This document shows, one piece after another, positions 1-7,859 of a stretch of 64,000 nt of DNA. The notes under the pieces were generated by a model. It was given only the letters and a program-made list of their open reading frames with translations, did not search any database and had not been told where the DNA came from. A program made the translations under genes and the position numbers. The DNA lies in the NCBI RefSeq assembly GCF_022758235.1, contig NZ_JALEBG010000003.1, forward strand, positions 682,001-746,000. The letters are read 5' to 3'. Source of the stretch: Pontibacter liquoris. Lineage in GTDB: Bacteria > Bacteroidota > Bacteroidia > Cytophagales > Hymenobacteraceae. How positions within the stretch are numbered: the stretch's first letter is position 1; the number at the start of each line of letters is the position of its first letter.

Positions 1-53
1 CCTGCTTTGCCCACAGCGCTACGAAATCCGGCTACGATATATGCATTGTTCAT
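1..53 (-). CDS. Thiolase (acetyl-CoA C-acyltransferase), N-terminus only
   Basis: Read on the minus strand from the ATG at 53, the first 17 codons give MNNAYIVAGFRSAVGKA and then run off the left edge of the window. This is the usual start of FadA-type thiolases, with the I-V-x-x-x-R-(S/T) pattern. The thiolase cleaves 3-ketoacyl-CoA into acetyl-CoA and a shortened acyl-CoA, the last step of beta-oxidation. It lies 92 bases downstream of the FadN-type gene on the same strand, the order expected for a fatty-acid degradation operon. Only about 17 residues are visible, so the family call rests on the start motif and the neighbour. Confidence 0.8.
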   Translation of the reverse strand, partial: MNNAYIVAGFRSAVGKA

Positions 54-96
54 ATCTATGAATTGCTAAATTGTTAAATGGTTGATTGTTGTTCGC

Positions 97-121
97 TGGT
101 GCGAGCTTGCAGCTCGTACCA
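97..121. repeat. Imperfect palindrome of a dispersed family
   Basis: TGGTGCGAG and CTCGTACCA flank a short centre (CTTGCAG), giving a near-palindromic element between the FadN-type gene and the thiolase. A related element lies about 45 kb away at 45059-45080 in the opposite orientation (TGGTGCGAG, eight bases, CTCGT). Both are intergenic. The repeat nature is seen in the sequence; any function is unknown. Confidence 0.5.
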
Positions 122-145
122 ACTACATTACCACTATTTTATACC

Positions 146-2548
146 TTAATTCCGCAGCGGCTTGCCGGTGGTTAGAATGCTTTTGATGCGCTCCAGCGTT
201 TTGCGCTCGCCGGTTAAGGACAGGAATGCTTCGCGCTCCAGGTCCAACAGGTACTGCTCACTCACTTCGGTTGGCGCCGACAGGTCGCCGCCGCACATCA
301 CGTAAGCCAGCTTGTGCGAGATCTTCTTGTCGTGCTCGGAGATGTAGCGGCCCGTATACATGGCGTTGGCACCGGTCAGGAACATGGCCAGCGCGCCTTT
401 GCCCTGCACTTTGATGTTGGTGCGCGGCACCGGCCTGGTATAGCCTGCTTCGGCCAGCAGGATGGCCTGTGCTTTGGCATCGGCCAGCAAGCGGTTGCTG
501 TTGATGGTAATGCCGTCGCGCTTGCGCATATAGCCCAGTTCTACCGCTTCTTTGGCCGAGGTAGACACTTTGGCCATGCCGATGTTGAGGTAAACGTTCT
601 TCAGGTCGTTATACTCGATGTCGCCGTCGGCATACATGTCGGCAGCGCGCAAGGTCATCTCTTTGGTGCCGCCGCCACCCGGAATCAGGCCTACGCCAAA
701 CTCTACCAGGCCCATGTAGGTTTCGGCAGCTGCCTGAATGTGGTCCACGTGTAGGTTCAGCTCGCAGCCGCCGCCCAGCGTAAGGCCGTGCGGCGCGCCC
801 ACCACTGGTATGGCCGAGTAGCGCATGCGCATCATGGTGTTCTGGAACTGGCGGATGATCATGTTGAGTTCATCGAAATCCTGGTCCAGGGCATACATGT
901 AGATCAAACCCACGTTGGCACCGGCAGAGAAGTTAGCGCCGTCGCTGCCGACCACCATGCCCCGGAATTCTTTCTCGGCCAGCTCAATTCCTTTGTTCAG
1001 CCCCATGATCACGTCGCCGCCCATGGTATTCATCTTGGTGTGGAACTCTACGTTCAGGATGCCATCGCCCAGGTCGATGAGGCTGGCGCCGCTGTTTTCC
1101 CACACCGTTTTGCTGCCGCGCAAGTTATTTAGTATAATAAAGCTCTCTGCACCCGGTATGGCTTTGTATTCTTTGCTCTGGATGTCGTAGAAGCGGCGCT
1201 GGCCGTTCTCCACAATATAGAAGGATTCTTTGCCGTGGTTGAGCATCTCCTCGACCCAGGCTGCCGGTTTGTAGCCCGCTTCCAACATGCGCTGCACGCC
1301 TTCGCGGGCGCCCAGAGCATCCCAGTATTCGAAGGGGCCCAGCTCCCAGCCAAAGCCGGCACGCATGGCATCGTCTATGCGGTATAGTTCGTCGGAGATC
1401 TCCGGAATGCGGTTGCTCACATACTGGAACAAACCATACAACGACTCATTAAAGAACTGCGCGGCTTTATCGGACTGACCGGAAAATGCTTTTACCCGTT
1501 TCTTCAGGTCTTCGATGGGCTTGAGCACTTCCAGGCTCTGAAACTTGGCGCGTTGTTTTGGGCCGTATTCCAGCGTGTTCAGGTCAAGCGTCAGGATCTC
1601 GGTTTTACCGCTGGCGTCTTTCGTTTTCTTGTAAAAGCCCTGACCGGTCTTATCGCCTAGCCATTTGTTCTCTACCATCTGCTGCAGGTAGCCCGGCAGC
1701 TTAAACAGCTCTCTGGATTCGTCTTGCTCGCCGGTCTGGTAGAGGCCGTTTGCCACATTGGCCAGGGTATCCAACCCCACTACATCCAGCGTGCGGAACG
1801 TAGCCGATTTAGGGCGACCGATAACCGGGCCGGAGATACGGTCCACTTCATCCACGTTCAGTCCGAGCTTGTTCATCACCTGCAGGCCCTGCATAATGGC
1901 ATAAATGCCCACACGGTTGGCAATAAAGGCCGGCGTGTCTTTGGCCAGCACGGTTGTCTTCCCTAAGTATAGATCGCCGTAATGCAGCAGGAAATCCAAT
2001 ACTTCGCGGTCCGTTTCCGGCGTCGGGATGATCTCCAGCAGCTTGAGGTAGCGCGGCGGGTTAAAGAAGTGCGTGCCGCAGAAGTGCTTTCTAAAATCGT
2101 CGGAGCGGCCGTCCAGCATCAGGTGGATCGGAATGCCCGAAGTGTTAGACGAAATAAGCGTGCCAGGCTTGCGGAATTGCTCCACCTGCTCATACACCAG
2201 TTTCTTTATTTTCAGGTTCTCTACCACTACCTCAATAGTCCAGTCGGCAGTGGCGATGTCTTTCATGTTATCGTCGAAGTTGCCGGTCTGGATCAGACGC
2301 GCATCGGATTTGCTGTAAAGCGGCGAAGGGTTAGAGGCGATGGCTGCCTGCAGGTGGCCGTTTACCAGGCGGTTGCGTACGGCTTTGCTTTCCAGCGTCA
2401 GGCCCTTTTTCTCCTCCTCGGGCAGGAGCTCTTTCGGTGCTATATCGAGCAGCAGCACCTGCACGCCAATGTTGGCAAAGTGGCAGGCAATGCGGGAGCC
2501 CATCACACCGGAGCCTAATACCGCTACTTTCTTAATAATTCTTTTCAT
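146..2548 (-). CDS. 3-hydroxyacyl-CoA dehydrogenase / enoyl-CoA hydratase, FadN type
   Basis: This 800-residue bifunctional beta-oxidation enzyme hydrates enoyl-CoA and oxidises 3-hydroxyacyl-CoA with NAD+. The dehydrogenase comes first: a Rossmann motif GSGVMGSRIA at residues 12-21 is followed by the C-terminal dehydrogenase part around 200-310. The crotonase (hydratase) fold is at the C-terminal end, with GLTLGGGCELNLH and a following GLVEFGVGLIPGGGG near residues 590-630. Dehydrogenase-first is the order of Bacillus FadN and of Bacteroidota homologues, opposite to E. coli FadB. Length matches FadN (about 790). The gene sits 25 bases downstream of a MarR gene and upstream of the thiolase, all on the minus strand, so the three probably form one operon under that regulator. 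The thiolase reaction is supplied by the next gene. Confidence 0.93.
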   Translation of the reverse strand: MKRIIKKVAVLGSGVMGSRIACHFANIGVQVLLLDIAPKELLPEEEKKGLTLESKAVRNRLVNGHLQAAIASNPSPLYSKSDARLIQTGNFDDNMKDIATADWTIEVVVENLKIKKLVYEQVEQFRKPGTLISSNTSGIPIHLMLDGRSDDFRKHFCGTHFFNPPRYLKLLEIIPTPETDREVLDFLLHYGDLYLGKTTVLAKDTPAFIANRVGIYAIMQGLQVMNKLGLNVDEVDRISGPVIGRPKSATFRTLDVVGLDTLANVANGLYQTGEQDESRELFKLPGYLQQMVENKWLGDKTGQGFYKKTKDASGKTEILTLDLNTLEYGPKQRAKFQSLEVLKPIEDLKKRVKAFSGQSDKAAQFFNESLYGLFQYVSNRIPEISDELYRIDDAMRAGFGWELGPFEYWDALGAREGVQRMLEAGYKPAAWVEEMLNHGKESFYIVENGQRRFYDIQSKEYKAIPGAESFIILNNLRGSKTVWENSGASLIDLGDGILNVEFHTKMNTMGGDVIMGLNKGIELAEKEFRGMVVGSDGANFSAGANVGLIYMYALDQDFDELNMIIRQFQNTMMRMRYSAIPVVGAPHGLTLGGGCELNLHVDHIQAAAETYMGLVEFGVGLIPGGGGTKEMTLRAADMYADGDIEYNDLKNVYLNIGMAKVSTSAKEAVELGYMRKRDGITINSNRLLADAKAQAILLAEAGYTRPVPRTNIKVQGKGALAMFLTGANAMYTGRYISEHDKKISHKLAYVMCGGDLSAPTEVSEQYLLDLEREAFLSLTGERKTLERIKSILTTGKPLRN

Positions 2549-2573
2549 AGAAGAGCTATGGTTGTCTATGGTT

Positions 2574-3008
2574 TTAAAAGATTGCTTTGTTCTCTATCAG
2601 GCCCAGAATGCGGCCGCATACTTTAAAGAATACCTCCAGTTCTTCCTGGGGTACCTCCTGCCGCACTTTATGATTGAATTGCTTTACCGTCAGGCGCGAT
2701 ACTTCTTTTTTCTCCAACCCTTTTTCAGTCAGGAAAATGCGTACCAGGCGCTTGTCGCGCTCGTCAGATACTTTGTAGATAAGTCCCTGCTCTTCCATAC
2801 TTTTGAGAATACGGGTGAGGCTGCGTGCTTCCAGGCCGAGCAGCGGGGCAATTTTAGTGGCGGGCGTGCCATTTTCCTGGTCTATGTTGAGCAGCACAAA
2901 ACCAATGGAAGTGGTAATATCGTTTTTGGCCGCCTCGGTGTTATACATCCGCGCGATGGCATGCCAACATACTTTAAAGTTATAGTCTACAGTTTCTTCG
3001 GGCTTCAT
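2574..3008 (-). CDS. MarR-family transcriptional regulator
   Basis: The 144-residue protein has the MarR winged-helix layout. An N-terminal helix precedes the HTH around residues 50-75 (PATKIAPLLGLEARSLTRIL), followed by the wing DERDKRLVRIFLTEKG and a C-terminal dimerisation helix. MarR proteins are ligand-responsive dimers, usually repressors that bind palindromes near their own promoter. As first gene of the run leading to the FadN-type enzyme and thiolase, it most likely controls fatty-acid breakdown in response to an acyl-CoA or fatty acid; that ligand is inferred from context. Two copies of an AGTATGCAWGC motif lie 40-85 bases upstream of its start and are candidate operators. The start at 3008 is the only ATG in good position. 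Confidence 0.9.
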   Translation of the reverse strand: MKPEETVDYNFKVCWHAIARMYNTEAAKNDITTSIGFVLLNIDQENGTPATKIAPLLGLEARSLTRILKSMEEQGLIYKVSDERDKRLVRIFLTEKGLEKKEVSRLTVKQFNHKVRQEVPQEELEVFFKVCGRILGLIENKAIF

Positions 3009-3045
3009 GTACGATCTATGAGGTATACCAAGATAGGGAAAATTT

Positions 3046-3094
3046 GTTATGCTTGCATACTATTTGCGTAAAATATTTTAGCTGCATGCATACT
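3046..3094. promoter_or_regulatory. Candidate MarR operator, two motif copies
   Basis: Read on the minus strand, AGTATGCAAGCATA and AGTATGCATGCAG occur about 34 bases apart in front of the marR start. The first contains TATGC/GCATA arms (3048-3059); the second contains the perfect palindrome TGCATGCA (3083-3090). Two spaced palindromic sites in front of an autoregulated MarR gene are typical of the family. Binding is inferred. Confidence 0.45.
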
Positions 3095-3165
3095 TCTTTA
3101 TACGGCAGTTCTGGAAAATGAGGCGCAGCACACCAGCACCTAACCGAGCCAAGTTGAAAGTATAA

Positions 3166-3212
3166 GCAAACAAAAATCCCCTGCCGGAGCCCGGCAGGGG
3201 ATTTTTGTTTGC
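3166..3212 (-). terminator. Rho-independent terminator after the acyl-CoA ligase
   Basis: A GC-rich stem, CCCCTGCCGG/CCGGCAGGGG (3178-3187 with 3191-3200), has a three-base loop and is extended on both sides by GCAAACAAAAAT/ATTTTTGTTTGC, giving an A-tract and a T-tract. It lies 42 bases downstream of the ligase stop and ahead of the marR promoter, so it separates the two transcription units. Confidence 0.85.
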
Positions 3213-3253
3213 GTTTTTATACGTCAGTATCACTTGCAGGGCAATGCCGCAGC

Positions 3254-5017
3254 TTACTTAAACATACTTTCGATCAGGCTTTTGTTATTGGCGGAGATCA
3301 TCTTGCGCTTCACTTTTAGGGTTGGGGTCAGCTCACCGCTTTCTACCGTCCACATGCTGGGCAGGAGCTTAAACTTTTTGATGGTTTCGTACTGCGGCAG
3401 GTCGGCGTTTGTTTTGGCTATCTCACGCTTGAATTTCTCCAGCACGTCCGGGTGCGTCAGCATCTCTTTATCCGACGTATAGTTGATACCTTTATGATTC
3501 GCCCAATCCTGCAGGGCTACAAATGAGGGCACGATCAGCGCCGCGGCATACTTTTCGCCTTCGCCCACCACCATGACCTGCTCGATCATCACCGACTCCT
3601 TCAGTTTATTCTCAATTGGCTGCGGCGCGATATACTTGCCGCCGGAGGTCTTGAACATCTCTTTTTTGCGATCCGTGATCTTGAGGTACTTGCCCTCTAC
3701 CATTTCGCCGATGTCGCCGGTGTGGAACCAGCCGTCCGCATCAATGGCTTCGGCTGTCAGCTCGGGCTTTTTGTAATAGCCTTTCATCACATGCGGTCCG
3801 CGCGTCAGTATTTCACTATCGGCTTCGGCTATTTTCACCTCCACGCCATCAATGGGCAGCCCAACGGTGCCAATCATATTGTTTTCAGGCTCGTAGCGGT
3901 TTACCGTAATCACAGGCGAGGTTTCGGTCAGGCCGTAGCCTTCCAACACGCGGATGTTGGCCGACCAGAATACGCGCGCCAAACGGGGCTGTAGCGCCGC
4001 GCCACCCGACACAATGCAGATGACGTTGCCGCCCAGCGCCTCGCGCCATTTGCTGAAGATAAGCTTATTGGCCAGCGCCAGTTGCTGGTTATACCACCAA
4101 CCCTGGTCCTGTTGTGTATCATACTTCAGGCCCAGCTCCAGCGCCCAGAAAAAGAGCTTGCGCTTTGCACCGGTCAGCTCCATGCCGGTAGCCACGATCT
4201 TGTCGTAGATCTTTTCGAGCAGCCGCGGCACAGTGGTAAACACATGCGGTTTTACTTCTTTCAGGTTGTCGGCTACCTTTTCTATACTTTCGGCATAGTA
4301 AATAGACACGCCCATTCTAAAGTATAAGTAAAGCAGCATGCGCTCAAACACATGGCAAAGCGGCAAAAAGCTAAGCGCCCGGTGCGTGTTGTTAAAAGGC
4401 ACAAAAGGTTCGGTTCCCAGCACGTTACTCACCAGGTTCTTGTGCGTCAGCATAACGCCCTTCGGATTTCCGGTGGTGCCCGATGTATAGATAATAGTCA
4501 GGGTATCGTCGGGCTGCACGGCGGCTTTCAGCGGCTCAAGTTGCTGCACGTCCTCTCCTTCGCCCAGGGCCAGCACTTCCTGCCAGTTGCTGGCGCCTTT
4601 CACCTCCTCAAACGTATAAATGGCCTGCACACTGGCCATGCCTTCGGTAGCGGCCACTACTTTGTTATACAGGCTGGAATCCGATACAAAAATGATCTTT
4701 ACCTCCGCATCGTTAAAAATATAGCGGTAATCCTCAACCGTAATGGTTGGGTACATGGGCACGCTGATGGCCCCGATCTGCTGAATGCCAAAATCGGCCA
4801 GCACCCACTCCGGGCGGTTAAACGAGATAATGGCTACTTTATCGTTTTTGCCGACACCTAACTTCAAAAGGCCCAGACTCACCCGGTTGGCATAGTCCTG
4901 CACCTCCTGCGTACTGTATTTCTCCCACTTACCATTAAGTTTAACAGCCAGGCAATCGGGCTGCGGATACTTCTGAAGTTGATCAGGAAGCAGATCAAAC
5001 GTACGGCTGATATTCAT
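3254..5017 (-). CDS. Long-chain fatty-acid-CoA ligase (AMP-forming)
   Basis: This 587-residue acyl-adenylate-forming enzyme activates fatty acids with ATP and CoA, feeding the adjacent beta-oxidation genes. Visible motifs are the P-loop YTSGTTGNPKG near residues 177-187, the adenine-binding YGLTETSP, the hinge/ribose region GWFHTGDIGE followed by DRKKEMFKTSGGKY, and a C-terminal lysine region (TPTLKVKRK). Length and motif order match FadD/Faa1-type ligases. No signal peptide or membrane span is evident, so it is cytoplasmic or membrane-peripheral. It has its own terminator and is separated by 245 bases from the marR unit, but same strand and pathway suggest shared control. The only odd point is its monocistronic setting. 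Confidence 0.93.
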   Translation of the reverse strand: MNISRTFDLLPDQLQKYPQPDCLAVKLNGKWEKYSTQEVQDYANRVSLGLLKLGVGKNDKVAIISFNRPEWVLADFGIQQIGAISVPMYPTITVEDYRYIFNDAEVKIIFVSDSSLYNKVVAATEGMASVQAIYTFEEVKGASNWQEVLALGEGEDVQQLEPLKAAVQPDDTLTIIYTSGTTGNPKGVMLTHKNLVSNVLGTEPFVPFNNTHRALSFLPLCHVFERMLLYLYFRMGVSIYYAESIEKVADNLKEVKPHVFTTVPRLLEKIYDKIVATGMELTGAKRKLFFWALELGLKYDTQQDQGWWYNQQLALANKLIFSKWREALGGNVICIVSGGAALQPRLARVFWSANIRVLEGYGLTETSPVITVNRYEPENNMIGTVGLPIDGVEVKIAEADSEILTRGPHVMKGYYKKPELTAEAIDADGWFHTGDIGEMVEGKYLKITDRKKEMFKTSGGKYIAPQPIENKLKESVMIEQVMVVGEGEKYAAALIVPSFVALQDWANHKGINYTSDKEMLTHPDVLEKFKREIAKTNADLPQYETIKKFKLLPSMWTVESGELTPTLKVKRKMISANNKSLIESMFK

Positions 5018-5204
5018 GCTCTATAGGTTCAAAAAGGTGATGGAATGTGCCTGGTAACGGGTACAGCAACGGCTGTGAGAACTATTTTAAGTGCATTTTA
5101 ACCATTTTTTTTAAATTCTGCCATTTTAGCAGCCATAAATATTTAACCAGTATTATATTTAAAGGATTTACTTGGGTTTACAGAAAGCAACTTCCCCGAA
5201 AGGC

Positions 5205-5234
5205 TTTGCCACTCCTGTATTTTTACTATTTTTG
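5205..5234 (+). promoter_or_regulatory. Bacteroidota-type promoter for the arginase-fold gene
   Basis: TTTG (5205-5208), an 18-base spacer and TATTTTTG (5227-5234) match the Bacteroidota sigma-ABfr pattern (-33 TTTG, -7 TAnnTTTG). The predicted RNA would start around 5240, leaving a leader of only about 14 bases before the ATG at 5254. Confidence 0.6.
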
Positions 5235-5253
5235 GCACCTCAGTTAACGCCAC

Positions 5254-6420
5254 ATGAACCTAGCCATCTTTTTTGAGCCCCTGAACGAGGATGCATTTGC
5301 CTCCCTTACAAAGCCGCGCACGCTGGGCGCTTACGTCAGCCGCTTTGTAAGCAAGTTCCCGGACTGGCGCGGGGCCGATATTGCCCTGATAGGTATAAAC
5401 GAGACCCGCGGCCGCCAGGCTGACGCCCCCGCCGAGCAACCCGCGGCCAGCGCGCCGGCCCGTGCTGTGCGCCAGAAGCTCTACAGCCTGAACAAAGGAG
5501 CCGGCCGCTGCCGGCTTGTGGACCTGGGCAACCTGCGGCCGGGCATTACGCTGGAGGATACTTACCTGCGCCTGAAAGAAATTGTAGAAGTGATGCTTTC
5601 GCACCACACCATCCCCATCATCATCGGCGGCTCGCAGGACTTGGAGTATGGCCAGTACCTGGGCTACGAGCACCTGGAGCGCGCCGTGAACATGGTGACA
5701 GTAGACAGCAGCGTGGACATGACGGAAGACCAGGATGTGATGCCCAATAAAAAGCAGCTCCGCCAGATCCTAATGCATGAGCCCAACTACCTTTTCAGCC
5801 TCGGCCAGATCGGGTATCAATCCTATTTGGTGGAGCCGGAAGTAATGGGCACCCTGGAGAAAATGCATTTCGAAGCCTACCGGGTGGGCGAAGTGCACCG
5901 CAACGTACAGGAAATGGAACCCGTAGTACGCGTGGCAGACTTGCTCACGTTCGATGTGTCGGCCATACGCCACCAGGATGCGCCCGGCTACGAACCGGCA
6001 AACCCTTTTGGCCTGACGGGCGAGGAAGCTTGCCAGCTCTGCTGGTATGCGGGCCAGAACGATGCGCTCACTTCGCTGGGCATTTATGAATACCAGCCCG
6101 AACTGGACGAGCGCGAGCTAACGGCCACCACCATTGCTACCATGATCTGGTATTTTATAGAAGGCTATTATCATCGTAAAAATGAGCTGGGATTTACCAG
6201 CCGGCAGTTCACCAAGTATGCGGTGGCGTTTAACGAAGGCCCAGACCGGATGGTGTTTTACAAAAGCAAGCAAAGCGAGAAATGGTGGCTGGAAGTAGAG
6301 CCCCTTTCGGGCAGTGGCAATGGCAGCCGCGTGGTGCCCTGCAGCTACGACGATTATGTGCAGGCAACCAAAGGCGAAGTGCCCAACCGCTGGATCATGA
6401 CGCAGGCACGCATTGGGTAA
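5254..6420 (+). CDS. Arginase/formimidoylglutamase-fold protein, probably non-catalytic
   Basis: The 388-residue protein aligns by eye with the ureohydrolase (arginase, agmatinase, HutG) fold. The three metal-binding motifs sit in the right order but are altered. GGDH reads GGSQD (125-129), DAHxD reads DSSVD (151-155), and SxDxD reads FDVS (233-236) followed by AIRHQDAPG. The histidines and at least one aspartate that hold the two manganese ions are therefore missing, while fold residues such as the DAPG turn, NPFGLTGEE and a C-terminal TATTIATMIWYF helix remain. Databases commonly call such Bacteroidota proteins formimidoylglutamase; I infer a pseudoenzyme or an enzyme with different chemistry. 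No histidine-degradation genes are nearby. It has its own promoter and is followed by an AT-rich inverted repeat. Confidence 0.75.
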   Translation: MNLAIFFEPLNEDAFASLTKPRTLGAYVSRFVSKFPDWRGADIALIGINETRGRQADAPAEQPAASAPARAVRQKLYSLNKGAGRCRLVDLGNLRPGITLEDTYLRLKEIVEVMLSHHTIPIIIGGSQDLEYGQYLGYEHLERAVNMVTVDSSVDMTEDQDVMPNKKQLRQILMHEPNYLFSLGQIGYQSYLVEPEVMGTLEKMHFEAYRVGEVHRNVQEMEPVVRVADLLTFDVSAIRHQDAPGYEPANPFGLTGEEACQLCWYAGQNDALTSLGIYEYQPELDERELTATTIATMIWYFIEGYYHRKNELGFTSRQFTKYAVAFNEGPDRMVFYKSKQSEKWWLEVEPLSGSGNGSRVVPCSYDDYVQATKGEVPNRWIMTQARIG

Positions 6421-6425
6421 TTGGG

Positions 6426-6555
6426 CGATTTGAAAATTTGAAAATGTGAAAATGCAGCGTTTAAGCTTTTCTTATGTATGACAAAATCTTAAGCTGCTTT
6501 ACCTTACCTGATTTTATTTCATCTTCAAATTTTCACATCTTCAAAGCTTCAAAAT
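6426..6555. repeat. Low-complexity inverted repeat
   Basis: The left arm (6426-6454, GATTTGAAAATTTGAAAATG type) and right arm (6519-6555, CATCTTCAAATTTTCACATC type) are approximate reverse complements built from short TTGAAAAT units around a 65-base centre. Similar unit-built repeats occur near 40563-40679 and 44770-44850. It could fold into a long AU-rich hairpin downstream of the arginase-fold gene. Confidence 0.55.
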
Positions 6556-6556
6556 T

Positions 6557-6814
6557 ATGAACCTCCCGGAATACACCCTGCAGCAGCTGGCCTTACGCAA
6601 TGGCCAGGACCGGGAAGATATCTGGGTAGCGTACAAGGGCATCATTTACGATGTAAAAAAATCAAGGCTGTGGCGCAATGGCCGCCACTACGAGCATTGG
6701 GCAGGCCAGGACCTGACAGCGGAACTGAAAGACGCCCCACACAATGCAAATGTGTTTGATAAGTTTGAGGCAGTCGGCCTCGTCAGGCATCACTTTACCG
6801 AAAATAAAGTATAA
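6557..6814 (+). CDS. Small cytochrome b5-like heme-binding protein
   Basis: This 85-residue soluble protein matches the short bacterial cytochrome b5-like (heme/steroid-binding) family. After an N-terminal strand (YTLQQLALRNGQ) come WVAYKGIIYDV, then WRNGRHYEHWAGQDLT and APHNANVFDKF. The histidines in the RHYEHWAG and APH segments are candidate axial heme ligands; the classical HPGG is not kept. There is no signal peptide or membrane anchor, so it is probably cytoplasmic. The redox or ligand partner is unknown. It is followed after 64 bases by the amino-sugar kinase gene on the same strand, which may be co-transcribed but has no obvious functional link. Confidence 0.82.
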   Translation: MNLPEYTLQQLALRNGQDREDIWVAYKGIIYDVKKSRLWRNGRHYEHWAGQDLTAELKDAPHNANVFDKFEAVGLVRHHFTENKV

Positions 6815-6878
6815 AGGAAGTGTTCCCTTTCTTCCGAAAGCGGAACATGCCCCGAAACACCTAAACTATAGCATACTT

Positions 6879-7742
6879 ATGATTTTAATAGCTGATAGCG
6901 GCTCGACAAAGACAGATTGGCGCCTGATGGATACCAACGGTGTTCTGGAACAGGTATATACGGCAGGCATCAACCCGCAATACCTGGAAGCCGACCAGAT
7001 CTATACCATTTTCGAAGACGAGCTGCTCCCCAACTTAAAGGAGAAGAACCCCACGGTTATTTATTACTATGGCGCAGGCTGCAGCTCGCCCGAGCGTAAC
7101 CTGCGGGTAGAGCAGGCGCTGCGCAAAGCGTTCCCGAACAGCAACCCGCATGTAGACCACGACCTGCTTGCTGCTGCCCGCTCGCTTTGCGGCCACCAGC
7201 CGGGCATTGCCTGCATCCTGGGCACAGGCTCCAACTCCTGCCTCTACGATGGCAAGAACATCACCGACAATGTGCCTTCCCTTGGTTTCCTGATGGGAGA
7301 TGAAGGCAGCGGCGCGTTTCTGGGCAAAATGCTGATTCGCGCGTTCCTGTACCGTGAGCTGCCCGAGGAGCTGGCCACCTCGCTGAAGAACACCTACAGC
7401 CTGACCAAAAACGGCATCCTGGACTCGGTATACTATTCTGATATGCCCAGCACGTACCTGGCTACCTTTGCCAAGTTCTGCTTCGACAAGCGAAAGCATC
7501 CTGCCATCCATGCCATGATCTACGAGAACTTTGATGGCTTTTTTGAGCACCATGTAAGCAAGTATGAAGGCTTTACAGAACTTCCGATCCATTTTGTGGG
7601 CTCTATTGCCTACCACTTTTCGGATACCCTGCAGCAGGTAGCTAAAAAGTATGGCGCCAAAATAGGCCAGATACTCACCAGCCCCAGCGAAGGCCTAATC
7701 CAGTATCACCAGGAGCTGCTAGCAACGATTGGCGAGAAATAA
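6879..7742 (+). CDS. BadF/BcrA-type sugar kinase, likely MurNAc/GlcNAc kinase
   Basis: The start at 6879 gives 287 residues opening with MILIADSGSTKTDWR, the phosphate-1 motif of the actin-like ATPase fold; an in-frame upstream ATG inside the previous gene would add unrelated sequence. The phosphate-2 region is CILGTGSNSCLYDG and the adenosine region is GFLMGDEGSGAFLG, as in the BadF/BadG/BcrA/BcrD and eukaryotic GlcNAc-kinase family. MurQ follows on the same strand. In Clostridium a BadF-family enzyme (MurK) phosphorylates MurNAc and GlcNAc at C6. By analogy this gene probably makes MurNAc-6-phosphate, the substrate of the next enzyme. The substrate is inferred from the pairing; N-acetylglucosamine kinase is the alternative. 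Confidence 0.85.
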   Translation: MILIADSGSTKTDWRLMDTNGVLEQVYTAGINPQYLEADQIYTIFEDELLPNLKEKNPTVIYYYGAGCSSPERNLRVEQALRKAFPNSNPHVDHDLLAAARSLCGHQPGIACILGTGSNSCLYDGKNITDNVPSLGFLMGDEGSGAFLGKMLIRAFLYRELPEELATSLKNTYSLTKNGILDSVYYSDMPSTYLATFAKFCFDKRKHPAIHAMIYENFDGFFEHHVSKYEGFTELPIHFVGSIAYHFSDTLQQVAKKYGAKIGQILTSPSEGLIQYHQELLATIGEK

Positions 7743-7859
7743 TTTCTTCTTAAAGCGGAAAGCTAGAAGTAGCAGGGAATGCCAGGCATATTTGCCGCAT
7801 CCCTATCTTTTGACTTTCCGCTTCTTAATGCATCATTTCGACTTTATAATCAGATAAAA

